NCBI RefSeq assembly: GCF_001015055.1
Contig: NZ_BBWZ01000049.1
Span: forward strand, 1 to 32,297
Source: Aneurinibacillus tyrosinisolvens
GTDB taxonomy: Bacteria > Bacillota > Bacilli > Aneurinibacillales > Aneurinibacillaceae
Direction of reading: 5' to 3'
DNA length: 32,297 nt
The notes beneath the pieces were generated by a model. That model did not search any database. It saw nothing but the letters and a program-made list of their open reading frames with translations, and was not told the DNA's origin. Within the stretch, counting starts at the first letter, position 1. Every line of letters begins with the position of its first letter. The position numbers were made by a program, and so were the translations under genes. Below are positions 6,297 to 14,062 of the stretch, piece after piece.

Positions 6297-6986
6297 GTGA
6301 GCGTATTTACATCGATTGAAGAAGCGATAAGCGGCATTAAAGATGGGGTGACTCTCATGGTCGGAGGATTCGGCCTTGTAGGAATCCCGGAAAAGCTTAT
6401 ACTGGGCCTGCGCGATAGCGGAGTTAAGGAACTTACGATTGTCTCCAATAACTGCGGTGTCGACGATTGGGGGCTGGGCCTTCTTTTGCAGAATAAACAA
6501 ATCAAGAAAATGATTTCTTCCTACGTTGGTGAAAATAAAGAGTTCGAACGCCAGTTTTTGTCCGGCGAATTAGAAGTTGAACTCGTACCGCAGGGGACGC
6601 TGGCGGAAAGAATTCGTGCCGGCGGTGCCGGCATTCCGGCCTTTTATACGCCGGCAGGGGTTGGAACCCCACTTGCCGAGGACAGAGAGGTTCGCACGTT
6701 TGATGGGAAGGAATATCTTCTTGAGAGCGGCCTTGTTGCTGATTTCTCACTCATTAAAGCGTGGAAGGGCGATAAGCTCGGCAACCTTGTTTACAATAAA
6801 ACCGCAAGAAACTTCAATCCGATGATGGCGTCCGCGGGGAAAGTAACGATCGCCGAAGTAGAAGAGCTCGTGGAAACAGGGGAATTGGATCCGGATCAAA
6901 TCCACACGCCGAGCATTTACGTGCAGCGTATTATTGAATGTACGAACTACGAAAAGAGAATTGAACGCAAAACAGTTCGAGCTTAA
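6297..6986 (+). CDS. scoA: 3-oxoacid (acetoacetate/succinyl) CoA-transferase subunit A
   Basis: A 229-residue alpha subunit of the SCOT family. With ScoB it moves CoA from succinyl-CoA to a 3-ketoacid such as acetoacetate, feeding thiolase. The glycine-rich CoA-binding segment LMVGGFGLVGIPEKLI and the family signatures ELTIVSNNCGVDDWGLG and GAGIPAFYTPAGVGT are present. GAGGAG (6283-6288) is best spaced for the GTG at 6297; GTG codons at 6288 and 6291 are also in frame but crowd it. The stop is 15 bases before scoB, and AAAGGAGGG lies between. The cre site upstream suggests repression by glucose and the sigma-54 promoter induction by a dedicated activator. Confidence 0.95.
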   Translation: MSVFTSIEEAISGIKDGVTLMVGGFGLVGIPEKLILGLRDSGVKELTIVSNNCGVDDWGLGLLLQNKQIKKMISSYVGENKEFERQFLSGELEVELVPQGTLAERIRAGGAGIPAFYTPAGVGTPLAEDREVRTFDGKEYLLESGLVADFSLIKAWKGDKLGNLVYNKTARNFNPMMASAGKVTIAEVEELVETGELDPDQIHTPSIYVQRIIECTNYEKRIERKTVRA

Positions 6987-7001
6987 AGGAGGGAAACGAG
7001 G

Positions 7002-7655
7002 ATGGCATTATCAAGAGAGCAAATCGCAAAGCGGGCAGCACAGGAAGTTGAGGACGGTTTCTATGTAAATCTTGGCATCGGTATCCCTACACTCGTGGCG
7101 AATTATATTCCCGAGGATAAGCACGTTATCCTGCAATCTGAGAACGGACTGCTTGGAATCGGGCCGTATCCGGCGGAAGATGCAGTGGATCCTGAACTCA
7201 TTAACGCAGGAAAAGAGACGATTACAATGCTTCCAGGATCGAGCATTTTCAGCAGTGCGGAATCGTTTGCCATGATCCGGGGCGGCCATATTGACCTTGC
7301 CATTCTGGGCGGAATGGAAGTTTCCAAAAGCGGGGATCTGGCTAACTGGATGATCCCGGGGAAAATGGTAAAGGGCATGGGCGGCGCCATGGATCTTGTC
7401 CACGGAGCGAAGCGCATTATTGTTATCATGGAGCATGTAAATAAGCACGGGGAACCGAAGATTCTTAACGAATGCACATTGCCGCTCACCGGGAAAGGCG
7501 TTGTTAACCGCATTATTACCGACCGGGCTGTCATTGACGTTACAGACAATGGTCTTGAACTTGTCGAGGTAGCGCCTGGGTTTACCGTACAGGATATTAA
7601 AGATTGCACGGAGCCTGAATTGATTATTTCTCCACAGCTTGCGAATCAGGCGTAA
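7002..7655 (+). CDS. scoB: 3-oxoacid CoA-transferase subunit B
   Basis: A 217-residue beta subunit, the partner of ScoA. It holds the catalytic glutamate in the SENGLLG motif (Glu47), which forms the glutamyl-CoA thioester. GFYVNLGIGIPTLVANYIP, GGHIDLAILGGMEV and GAMDLVHGAKRIIVIMEH are family hallmarks. Length is normal. AAAGGAGGGAAACGAGG precedes the ATG. It is co-transcribed with scoA, and the dehydrogenase follows after 54 bases, forming a route from 3-hydroxybutyrate to acetoacetate to acetoacetyl-CoA. No defect is seen in the reading frame. Confidence 0.95.
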   Translation: MALSREQIAKRAAQEVEDGFYVNLGIGIPTLVANYIPEDKHVILQSENGLLGIGPYPAEDAVDPELINAGKETITMLPGSSIFSSAESFAMIRGGHIDLAILGGMEVSKSGDLANWMIPGKMVKGMGGAMDLVHGAKRIIVIMEHVNKHGEPKILNECTLPLTGKGVVNRIITDRAVIDVTDNGLELVEVAPGFTVQDIKDCTEPELIISPQLANQA

Positions 7656-7709
7656 TCTCTTAGAACAAATACAGCAAAAGGATTAACTATAGATAGGAGT
7701 ACGTTTTCC

Positions 7710-8494
7710 ATGACAGGATTAGTAGAGAATAAAGTTGTCTTTATTACCGGTGCAGCGAGTGGAATCGGTCTTGAGATTGCCCAGGATTTTGCCAGGGAAG
7801 GCGCAAAAATCGCCATCAGTGACTTGAATGGCGAAGCGGCGCAGGAAGCTGCGGCTGCTTTAACGGCGAACGGTTTTGAGGCGATTGGAATCGCCTGTAA
7901 CGTAGCGGACGAAGAGCAGTTGAAATCAGCTCTGGACGAAACCGTGTCACAATACGGGCGTCTGGATGTCGTGATTAACAATGCGGGCCTGCAATACGTT
8001 TCACCTATCGAGGAATTTCCGACAGATAAATTTGAACTGCTCATTAAAGTTATGCTTGTTGCCCCGTTTATGGCCATTAAGCATGTATTCCCGCTTATGA
8101 AAAAGCAGGGATTTGGCCGGATTATTAACATGGCATCCATTAACGGGCTTGTAGGCTTCGCAGGAAAGGCAGCTTATAACAGTGCAAAGCACGGAGTGAT
8201 CGGGCTTACAAAGGTAGCCGCACTTGAGGGCGCTCCTCACGGAATTACCGTGAATGCAATGTGCCCTGGCTACGTGGATACACCCCTCGTGCGTAATCAG
8301 CTTACGGATTTGGCCAAGACACGAAACGTTCCGCTCGAGAAAGTGCTGGAGGAGGTTATCTACCTCTTGTGCCGCAGCGGAAGCTGTTATCCGTAAAAGA
8401 GATTTCTGACTATGCGCTGTTTTTAGCGAGCGACAAAGCAGGCAGTGTCACCGGACAGGCGGTCGTCATTGATGGAGGCTATACAGCCCAGTAA
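7710..8494 (+). pseudogene. D-3-hydroxybutyrate dehydrogenase, one-base frameshift near the C-terminus
   Basis: A short-chain dehydrogenase that oxidises 3-hydroxybutyrate to acetoacetate with NAD. It has the cofactor motif TGAASGIG (14-20), NNAG (90-93), and the Ser143/Tyr156/Lys160 triad in INMASINGLVG and YNSAK. NAGLQYVSPIEEFP is the signature of the hydroxybutyrate branch. The frame set by ATG 7710 ends early at 8394-8396 with LLCRSGSCYP. One extra C near 8362 (TACCTC to TACCCTC) restores PLVPQRKLLSVKEISDYALF through SVTGQAVVIDGGYTAQ, the normal end at 8494. The missing base is in a C run, so sequencing error is a live alternative to true inactivation. The truncated form would lose the C-terminal helix and the substrate/dimer region. 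Confidence 0.88.
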
Positions 8495-8501
8495 ATAAGT
8501 G

Positions 8502-8552
8502 AAAAGGAAAAGAGAGCAGGGACTTCACGCCTGCTCTCTTTTCCTTTTGTTC
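8502..8552 (+). terminator. strong terminator of the scoAB-bdh operon
   Basis: A perfect 19-base stem: AAAAGGAAAAGAGAGCAGG (8502-8520) pairs with CCTGCTCTCTTTTCCTTTT (8530-8548) around a 9-base loop. The T-rich tail allows termination on the plus strand. Confidence 0.9.
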
Positions 8553-8603
8553 TCGTTAAAGAAAGTATATGTTGCTTTAAAGTATTAAAGGGAATTGCTA
8601 TCA

Positions 8604-8621
8604 TGGGACCGTGCGGTCCCA
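8604..8621. repeat. short perfect palindrome
   Basis: TGGGACCG and CGGTCCCA face each other across a TG spacer. It adjoins the larger inverted repeat and lacks a T tract, so it is not an obvious terminator. Its role is unknown. Confidence 0.5.
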
Positions 8622-8627
8622 GAGTCA

Positions 8628-8824
8628 AAGAAAAACATCGCGGGCGATGACGGCTCTTTTCTTTCCCCCTGGGGAGCGTGTCGAACAAAGGGCGAACAAG
8701 ACCGGCAATTGTCTCCATCATTGAGTTACCCAGATGTTTTGCCGGTCCGCCCGGCGTGAGACTAAGCGGCCGTCCAACTTCCAGAAGGGGAAAGGACGAG
8801 CGGCATGCCCGCGATGTTTTTCTT
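8628..8824. repeat. inverted-repeat (MITE- or REP-like) element of about 197 bases
   Basis: The outermost 18 bases are a perfect inverted repeat: AAGAAAAACATCGCGGGC (8628-8645) against GCCCGCGATGTTTTTCTT (8807-8824). Similarity continues inward with gaps (CTTTCCCC on one arm, GGGGAAAG on the other) and ends in GACCGGCAA (8700-8708) against TTGCCGGTC (8739-8747). So two diverged copies of a sequence of about 80 bases face each other around a 30-base centre. There is no convincing ORF. It sits at the junction of two convergent genes, a usual place for such elements. Confidence 0.6.
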
Positions 8825-8829
8825 GGCGC

Positions 8830-10022
8830 TTAAACTCCCTCAGGCTCTTTTCCCCATATAAAGACGACAACCACGGCCAGCATCGTCATAATGAAGAAGA
8901 CGGAAAAGATGGCGGCAAAGCCGACTTTAGCAGCAAGCAAAAAGCCAACTAAATAAGGAGCGATAATTCCGGCGATCCGGCCAAATCCGGTTGCCCAGCC
9001 TGTGCCGGTAGCCCGGAAAAGTGCAGGGTATTGCTCAGCGGTATAAGCGTATGTTGCTCCCCAGGCCCCCAGGTTAAAGAAGGAGAGCGCAGCGCCTGTT
9101 ACCAGCAACGCAGTTGTGCTTGTGGAAAGCCCGAATAGAAGAGAAAGAATGGCTGAAAGCGCCATGAAAGTGACAAGCGTTTTTTTCTTTCCCCATTTGT
9201 CTACAAGGTAAGCGGCCGTAAAATATCCTGGAATCTGAATCAGTGTCATAAATAGAACGTATTGAAAGCTTTTAATGAGTGTAAACCCTTTCATTACCAT
9301 GAGGGACGGCATCCAGAGAAACATTCCATAATAGGAGAAAACAGAAGCAAACCACAGCGTCCATAAGACAAAGGAGGTTTGCTTATAGGGGACCGACCAT
9401 ATTTGCTTAACTTTGTCACTTAAACTCTGCTTGTCTTCAATTGTTGAAAAGGCGGGGGTTTCCGGAACGGTGCGTCGCAGGTAGATGGCATACAGAGCGG
9501 GAAGAGCGCCAATAAATAATCCGACACGCCAACCATAAACGGGGATAACAAAGTAAGAAATAATGGCCGCGGCTAGAGAGCCGAGCGCCCAAAAGCTTTG
9601 CAGCCATACGACCCATTTCGCGCGTTCACGCTGTGGTGAGGCCTCCAGGACGTATGTGGTCACGACAGGCAGTTCTCCCCCTAATCCAAATCCGACAATA
9701 AAACGCATAATCATAAACATGGCAAGGCTCGTTACCAGGCGTTCGCCCCCGTAGCAACGCTGTATATGAGCAGAGTGGCAATAAACAGCTGTTTGCGGCC
9801 ATAACGGTCCGCCAGCATTCCGGCCAGAGCAGCTCCCAGAGCCATGCCGATAAAGTTAACCGTTCCTACCAGGCCCATCTCCGTTGGTGTTAATCCCCAT
9901 TGTATGCTGAGAGCCGCAAGGACAAAGGAAAGAATTCCTACATCCATGGCATCAAATAGAAGTCCTGCACCCGACAGGCCGAGGAGCCGAAACGCGTCCC
10001 GCCTTGTTTTTTCTCCTTTCAT
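8830..10022 (-). pseudogene. NiaP/YceI-like MFS transporter, split by one-base frameshift
   Basis: Two overlapping reading frames make one 12-helix major facilitator of about 397 residues. The first (10022 to 9732) has GLLFDAMDVGILSFVLAAL and the loop motif ADRYGRK. The second (from about 9733) has RFIVGFGLGGELPVVTTYVL, FSYYGMFLWMPSLMVMKGF and FFNLGAWGATYAYTAEQYP. These match B. subtilis NiaP (YceI), a nicotinate importer, more than sugar carriers. Adding one base in the GCCTGG stretch (to GCCCTGG on the minus strand, near 9735) joins them as ANALVTSLAMFMIMRF. The loss is again in a C run. AAAGGTGAT precedes the ATG. If the frameshift is real the gene is dead; if it is a sequencing error the transporter is intact. 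Confidence 0.85.
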
Positions 10023-10141
10023 GCTGTATCACCTTTTCCTAATTATAATCCGATCTGTGATCGTATCGGTTGCTACATTGTATTCAACAGTGGCTCTGTA
10101 TGATTATGCGCAGAGCAAACCGATTCAGGAACCAAACAAAT

Positions 10142-10176
10142 AAAGACCCGTCCTTTAATTGGACGGGTCTTTAAAC
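10142..10176. terminator. bidirectional terminator hairpin
   Basis: AAAGACCCGTCC (10142-10153) pairs with GGACGGGTCTTT (10161-10172) around TTTAATT. It lies between the transporter start and the stress gene. What it terminates on the plus strand is unclear. Confidence 0.65.
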
Positions 10177-10185
10177 ATATTTATT

Positions 10186-10212
10186 GTTTGATTGACCTGA
10201 TCAAGGGGGTAA
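10186..10212 (+). promoter_or_regulatory. candidate sigma-B promoter
   Basis: GTTTGA (10186-10191), 15 bases, then GGGTAA (10207-10212) resembles the sigma-B consensus GTTTAA-N12-15-GGGTAT. It stands 52 bases before a general stress gene, which agrees with its expected control. Confidence 0.5.
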
Positions 10213-10263
10213 ATACTTAGTGTGGTTGACCAATTACGGATATGAAATGGAGGAATGAATCGA

Positions 10264-10815
10264 ATGGATAAGAAAATAGTTGGTGTTTTCCATACTCATG
10301 ATGAAGCAGTTCGTGCCATTGAGTCATTAAAAGATCAAGGTTATCGTTCGGAAGATATCTCCGTTATTGCAAAGGATAAAGATGAAGTGCGTGACATTGA
10401 GGATGCAACGGATACAAAAATGGAAGAAGGGCTTGCTACAGGGGCAACGACAGGTGGTGTACTTGGAGGGCTGACAGGGCTGCTCGTTGGAATTGGCGCA
10501 CTCGCTATTCCTGGGATTGGACCCATTGTTGCAGCGGGGCCGATTGCAGCCACTCTTGGAGGTGCCGCAATCGGAGCTGGAACGGGTGGTCTTGTGGGTG
10601 CGCTTGTAGGCATGGGAATTCCTGAGGAACACGCCAGAGAATATGAAGATTATATTAACAGAGGCGAGATTCTCGTTCTCGTTGACGCGGACGCATCACG
10701 GGAAACAGGCGTATATGATACGTTCCGTACAAATAATTCGCTTAATTCCCGTTTATATGACGGCTATACAAGCGACCCTGCTGTTGGCCGCCGTGACACA
10801 GACACACTGCTATAG
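10264..10815 (+). CDS. general stress protein of the GSP17M/YflT type
   Basis: A 183-residue protein. The N-terminal IVGVFHTHDEAVRAIESLKDQGYRSEDISVIAKDKDEV is the 17M domain found in sigma-B-induced general stress proteins. The middle (about 60-125) is a glycine-alanine-rich hydrophobic stretch with repeated GG, GIG and GALVG, resembling glycine-zipper membrane hairpins. The C-terminus is polar. ATG 10264 is chosen because GGAGG (10249-10253) is spaced 10 bases from it and only one base from the ATG at 10255. A sigma-B-like promoter upstream and a terminator downstream make it a single-gene unit. The biochemical role of the family is not known. Confidence 0.85.
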   Translation: MDKKIVGVFHTHDEAVRAIESLKDQGYRSEDISVIAKDKDEVRDIEDATDTKMEEGLATGATTGGVLGGLTGLLVGIGALAIPGIGPIVAAGPIAATLGGAAIGAGTGGLVGALVGMGIPEEHAREYEDYINRGEILVLVDADASRETGVYDTFRTNNSLNSRLYDGYTSDPAVGRRDTDTLL

Positions 10816-10824
10816 CCTTTATGC

Positions 10825-10854
10825 AGAGCTCCCGGGAACGGGAGCTCTTTTTTT
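10825..10854 (+). terminator. terminator of the stress gene
   Basis: AGAGCTCCCG (10825-10834) pairs with CGGGAGCTCT (10839-10848) around GGAA, followed by TTTTTT. It also faces the end of the convergent gene. Confidence 0.9.
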
Positions 10855-10866
10855 GTATATACTATA

Positions 10867-11580
10867 TTACAAACTTTTCATCCGTTCATACAAACCGTCG
10901 TAGAAACGTGCCTCCGAACGCGTAATGTAGGCGCCCGCCCGGTACATCGCAAGCAAATCCTGAGGCGAGGTGAAACGGCTCAATACGTTTTTGCAAAGCT
11001 CATAGTGCCTTGGCTCATGGTGATCGGCGTGCGCGGTCCAGAATGTCGTATTCAAAGCTGTGCCCTCATTATAAGCAGGATGCTGCAGTCCGGCTCCGAT
11101 AAGCCCCATTACTTTGCCCGCGAACAATTCTGAACCAAAACCGATAGCGGCCATTGCCTCAAGCGGCGTGGCATTTCGCAAGAAAGAAAGAAAAGACTGC
11201 ACGGCCTCCTTTGACGCAGGAGCCACCGGATAGTCGGGAACGTATTTTTCATTCGTTGCAATATGGGGTGCCGCTGTAATGAGGAAGGAATGATACAGGC
11301 GCGAATGGTAGCTCTGCGGGTTGCCCCGGCCTGCTTCATCCCACAGGTTATCCACCAGCGGAACCCACCAGTCGTCTTCCGGCTCAACCGCACCGATCGC
11401 TGCTCCAAGGACACGTGGGAAGTTACGGCTGTAGTAGCTGTACTGCAGGGCAAACTCCGCTACCATTGCGGGCGTCCATTCTCCGGCGAGAAGTGTTTGC
11501 ATGAATTCCCCTTGGACTATTTCCCTTTCAACAATTTCCCATATTTTCTCTTCGATTTGCTCATAGGTTTCTACTTTCAT
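10867..11580 (-). CDS. haem-oxygenase-fold iron-containing redox enzyme (TenA/CADD-like)
   Basis: A 237-residue, mostly helical protein with TAGGAGTG before its ATG. The pattern resembles haem-oxygenase-like metal oxidases: an aromatic first helix pair (ALQYSYYSRNFPRVLG), LVDNLWDEAGRGNPQSYHSRL with candidate ligands Glu82 and His92, GFGSELFAGKV (Glu151), and FWTAHADHHEPRHYEL (His184, Asp186 or His188). This spacing fits the iron-containing redox enzymes of the TenA/PqqC/CADD superfamily rather than thiaminase TenA, whose Cys is absent. The substrate is unknown. It is a single minus-strand gene with its own promoter upstream. No cofactor-biosynthesis neighbour gives a hint. Confidence 0.65.
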   Translation of the reverse strand: MKVETYEQIEEKIWEIVEREIVQGEFMQTLLAGEWTPAMVAEFALQYSYYSRNFPRVLGAAIGAVEPEDDWWVPLVDNLWDEAGRGNPQSYHSRLYHSFLITAAPHIATNEKYVPDYPVAPASKEAVQSFLSFLRNATPLEAMAAIGFGSELFAGKVMGLIGAGLQHPAYNEGTALNTTFWTAHADHHEPRHYELCKNVLSRFTSPQDLLAMYRAGAYITRSEARFYDGLYERMKSL

Positions 11581-11581
11581 A

Positions 11582-11881
11582 CACTTTGCACTCCTATTGT
11601 TTAATTAAAGCTTTCGGCTTTTTTATGTATATGGATATTTACAAGTAATCATTATACCAATTTAAATTGACGAAAAGTCAAGTGTTTTAACCGATTTATC
11701 TTTTAAAGGCTGCCTTTTCGTTTAACCTATGTCGATGGAAGGGTAAAAAACAGGAAAGATGTAGTAAAAAAAGTATACTGTCAAGGGGAAAAAGGGAAGA
11801 AATAATGAGGGGTAACCGAGAGATTCTCAGTCAGATACCTACGTAAAGGCTTACAACAACAATGAGAGAGAGGGCTAAACC
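11582..11881. other. intergenic region between divergent genes
   Basis: About 300 bases between the redox enzyme and the esterase. It holds the minus-strand promoter listed separately. A purine-rich stretch and GAGAGAGGG lead into the esterase start. I see no plus-strand promoter that I can support. Confidence 0.5.
11651..11681 (-). promoter_or_regulatory. sigma-A-like promoter with an overlapping palindrome
   Basis: On the minus strand TTGACT (11681-11676) precedes TATAAT (11656-11651) with a 19-base gap, longer than ideal. TTGAC-GAAAA-GTCAA (11667-11681), an inverted repeat, covers the -35 and could be an operator for the redox enzyme gene. Confidence 0.45.
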
Positions 11882-12880
11882 TTGTTATTTGAAACCATTG
11901 CGAATTTTTCCATGCTGATGGCCGCATACACGCTTCCGTTCTCACTGTTATCAGGTACGCCCATCCTGTCTTCATCCCCCTTAAAGACAGGAGTCACAAG
12001 GCATTACTACAAAAATAACTTTTCTTTCAGGCTCTACGTACCGAGCAGGTACAATGGGGAATCTAGTGTGCCGCTGCTTGTTATGCTGCATGGTTGTACG
12101 CAGGATGCGGATGATTTTGCCAAAGGAACCCGCATGGACGAGCTGGCAGAAGAAAAAAATTTTATTGTGCTGTATCCGGAGATGAATCTTCTTGCCAACC
12201 ACAAACGATGCTGGAACTGGTTTTATGATTATAACCAGCACCGGGGCATCGGGGAGCCGGAGATAATTAAAGGAATGGTTGACCTTGTAAAAATGCAGTA
12301 TGCTATTGATGAGAGAAAAGTATATGTTGCCGGCCTGTCGGCGGGCGGCTCCATGAGTGTAATTATGGGAGCTGTGTATCCGGACGTTTTCCGGGGGATC
12401 GGGGTTGTCGCCGGCATGGGGTATTGTGCGGCGGATAACGCTCCGGACGGCCTGGATGCTATGGAAAATGGGAACGCCGCTGTCCCTGAGCGGGCCGAAC
12501 GTGTATATAACGAAATGGGAATGTACAGGCAAACAGTACCCATTATCGTCATTCATGGCTTGCAGGATAAAATTGTAAACCCGGTGAATGCGGACCAGCT
12601 TGCCGAACAGTGGGTTCATGTAAATAAAATGGTTGTCGGCCGTAACGAAAAAGACAGGAGTAAGGAAAAGAGCAGCAAAGGGAAGATGAACGGCAGAGAA
12701 TATACGAGAACGATGTACTTTGTTGAAAACAACGAACCCATTGTTGAGAAATGGCTCATAAAAGGACTGGGACATAGATGGTCTGGCGGGAGCAATAGAG
12801 GATCCTATGCCGACCCGAAAGGTCCGGACGCTTCCGAATTAATCTGGGATTTTTTTGAAAAAAGGAAATCGTTTCATTGA
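11882..12880 (+). CDS. PHB-depolymerase-family esterase (LpqC-like)
   Basis: A 332-residue alpha/beta hydrolase of the esterase PHB family. The oxyanion segment LLVMLHGCTQDADDFA (about 65-80), the nucleophile elbow GLSAGGSMS with Ser153, Asp229 in HGLQDKIVNP and His298 in GLGHRWSGGS complete the triad. These enzymes cut short-chain polyhydroxyalkanoate oligomers, feruloyl or acetyl esters. The TTG start at 11882 follows GAGAGAGGG. The N-terminus is hydrophobic but has no positive residues, so it is not a typical signal peptide and the enzyme is probably intracellular. Its product could be 3-hydroxybutyrate, which the nearby dehydrogenase and CoA-transferase would use, though that link is inferred from proximity. 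Confidence 0.85.
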   Translation: MLFETIANFSMLMAAYTLPFSLLSGTPILSSSPLKTGVTRHYYKNNFSFRLYVPSRYNGESSVPLLVMLHGCTQDADDFAKGTRMDELAEEKNFIVLYPEMNLLANHKRCWNWFYDYNQHRGIGEPEIIKGMVDLVKMQYAIDERKVYVAGLSAGGSMSVIMGAVYPDVFRGIGVVAGMGYCAADNAPDGLDAMENGNAAVPERAERVYNEMGMYRQTVPIIVIHGLQDKIVNPVNADQLAEQWVHVNKMVVGRNEKDRSKEKSSKGKMNGREYTRTMYFVENNEPIVEKWLIKGLGHRWSGGSNRGSYADPKGPDASELIWDFFEKRKSFH

Positions 12881-12945
12881 AAGAAACATAAGGTAACAGT
12901 ATAGTAAAGCTGTACCTCGGAAAAAAAACTATTTATTTTACAGTT

Positions 12946-12988
12946 GAAGGGACATAAAATGAAAGTTAGGGACATTTAATGTCCCTTC
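12946..12988 (+). repeat. mutually exclusive hairpins before the glucokinase gene
   Basis: GAAGGGACAT (12946-12955) can pair with ATGTCCCTTC (12979-12988). The middle copy AGGGACAT (12968-12975) can pair with the same right arm to give a tight AGGGACATTTAATGTCCCT hairpin. The tail is not T-rich, so this may be a weak terminator of the esterase gene or a switchable leader. Confidence 0.45.
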
Positions 12989-13079
12989 GCTGTTGTTACA
13001 TACATTTTAAAAATAAAAAAGGAATACATACTAAAACAAGTGACAAAACCGACCGTTGGATAAGGCAGGAGGGAACGTT

Positions 13080-14027
13080 GTGTATCTATGTTTCGATGTT
13101 GGCGGCACAAGCGTTAAGGCGGGGATTATTGATGAGAGCGGAACCATTATTATAAAAAGAAAAATCCCAACCGTGACGGGCGATGTTCAGGCAATGGTGA
13201 GCCGGCTGCAGGAAGGGAGCAGCACACTATGCGAGGAGGCACAGATTTCTAAATCTGCTATCAAGGCAGTAGGAGTTGGAATTCCGGGTTTTGTTCAGGA
13301 AGAAACCGGCCTTATAACCAAAGCGGTGAATCTAGGCTGGGAAAACGTGCCGATCGCCGACCTGCTTTCCGTCTCTCTCGGGCACCCCGTATGTGTAATC
13401 AATGATGCGAATGCGGCAGCGCTCGGAGAAATGTGGAGGGGAGCGGGCAGAGGCCAAAAAAATCTACTCTGTCTCACAATCGGCACCGGGATTGGAGCGG
13501 GCGTGATTATAAATGAAAGAATTCACAACGGGATACATGGGCTTGCCGGCGAAATTGGCCATTTTCGTGTAAGGCCGGAAGAGGGACGGCTGTGCAATTG
13601 CGGGAGGATCGGCTGCCTAGAGACGGAATCGTCAGCATCCGCTATTGCTTTCTATGGAGAGGAAGCAGTGAAACAGGGAAAGGCCCCACTGCTGGCGGAA
13701 GCATTAAAAAGAGATGGCGAGGTGACAAGCCGCAGCGTTGCGGAGGCGGCCGTACAGGGTGAGGAAGCCGCACTCGAAATTTATAATCGCAGCGCTTATT
13801 ATCTTGGCTTTGCCCTGTCCAACATTTTTTCCGTGCTGGCTCCTGAGAAAATGATTATCGGAGGCGGCGCAGCAGAGGCAGGAAACTTGCTGTTTACACC
13901 TCTAATTGAATCATTTAACCGGTTTATTTTCACCGATGTAAAGGGAGAGGACCTTATTGTACCTGCCCTGCTTGGCAATGATGCAGGAATTGTCGGTCTG
14001 GCCTACCTGGCCCATACGGTTGCATAG
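13080..14027 (+). CDS. glcK: ROK-family glucokinase
   Basis: A 315-residue sugar kinase that turns glucose into glucose-6-phosphate with ATP. It shows the ROK phosphate-binding start CFDVGGTSVKAGIID, GIPGFV, the catalytic-base segment VINDANAAALGE, TIGTGIGAGVI, the HGLAGEIGHF signature and the zinc-binding CNCGRIGCLE. The GTG at 13080 is chosen because GGAGGG (13068-13073) stands 6 bases before it. A TTG at 13056 would add eight residues with no ribosome site. The pfkA gene follows after 35 bases, so both probably share a transcript and supply the top of glycolysis with glucose freed by the alpha-glucosidase downstream. Confidence 0.93.
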   Translation: MYLCFDVGGTSVKAGIIDESGTIIIKRKIPTVTGDVQAMVSRLQEGSSTLCEEAQISKSAIKAVGVGIPGFVQEETGLITKAVNLGWENVPIADLLSVSLGHPVCVINDANAAALGEMWRGAGRGQKNLLCLTIGTGIGAGVIINERIHNGIHGLAGEIGHFRVRPEEGRLCNCGRIGCLETESSASAIAFYGEEAVKQGKAPLLAEALKRDGEVTSRSVAEAAVQGEEAALEIYNRSAYYLGFALSNIFSVLAPEKMIIGGGAAEAGNLLFTPLIESFNRFIFTDVKGEDLIVPALLGNDAGIVGLAYLAHTVA

Positions 14028-14062
14028 CCTTTTTAGAATAAAGTAAAGGAAGGATGAAAAGA

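Noticed and set aside
8479..8721. Eighty-codon minus-strand ORF MMETIAGLVRPLF
   Set aside because: It runs through the inverted-repeat element, a palindrome and the operon terminator, and has no family features.
10021..10143. Forty-codon plus-strand ORF with a hydrophobic helix, ending just before a hairpin terminator
   Set aside because: No ribosome binding site before any of its possible starts, and the ATG is the reverse of the transporter start codon. The terminator keeps it from being dismissed completely.
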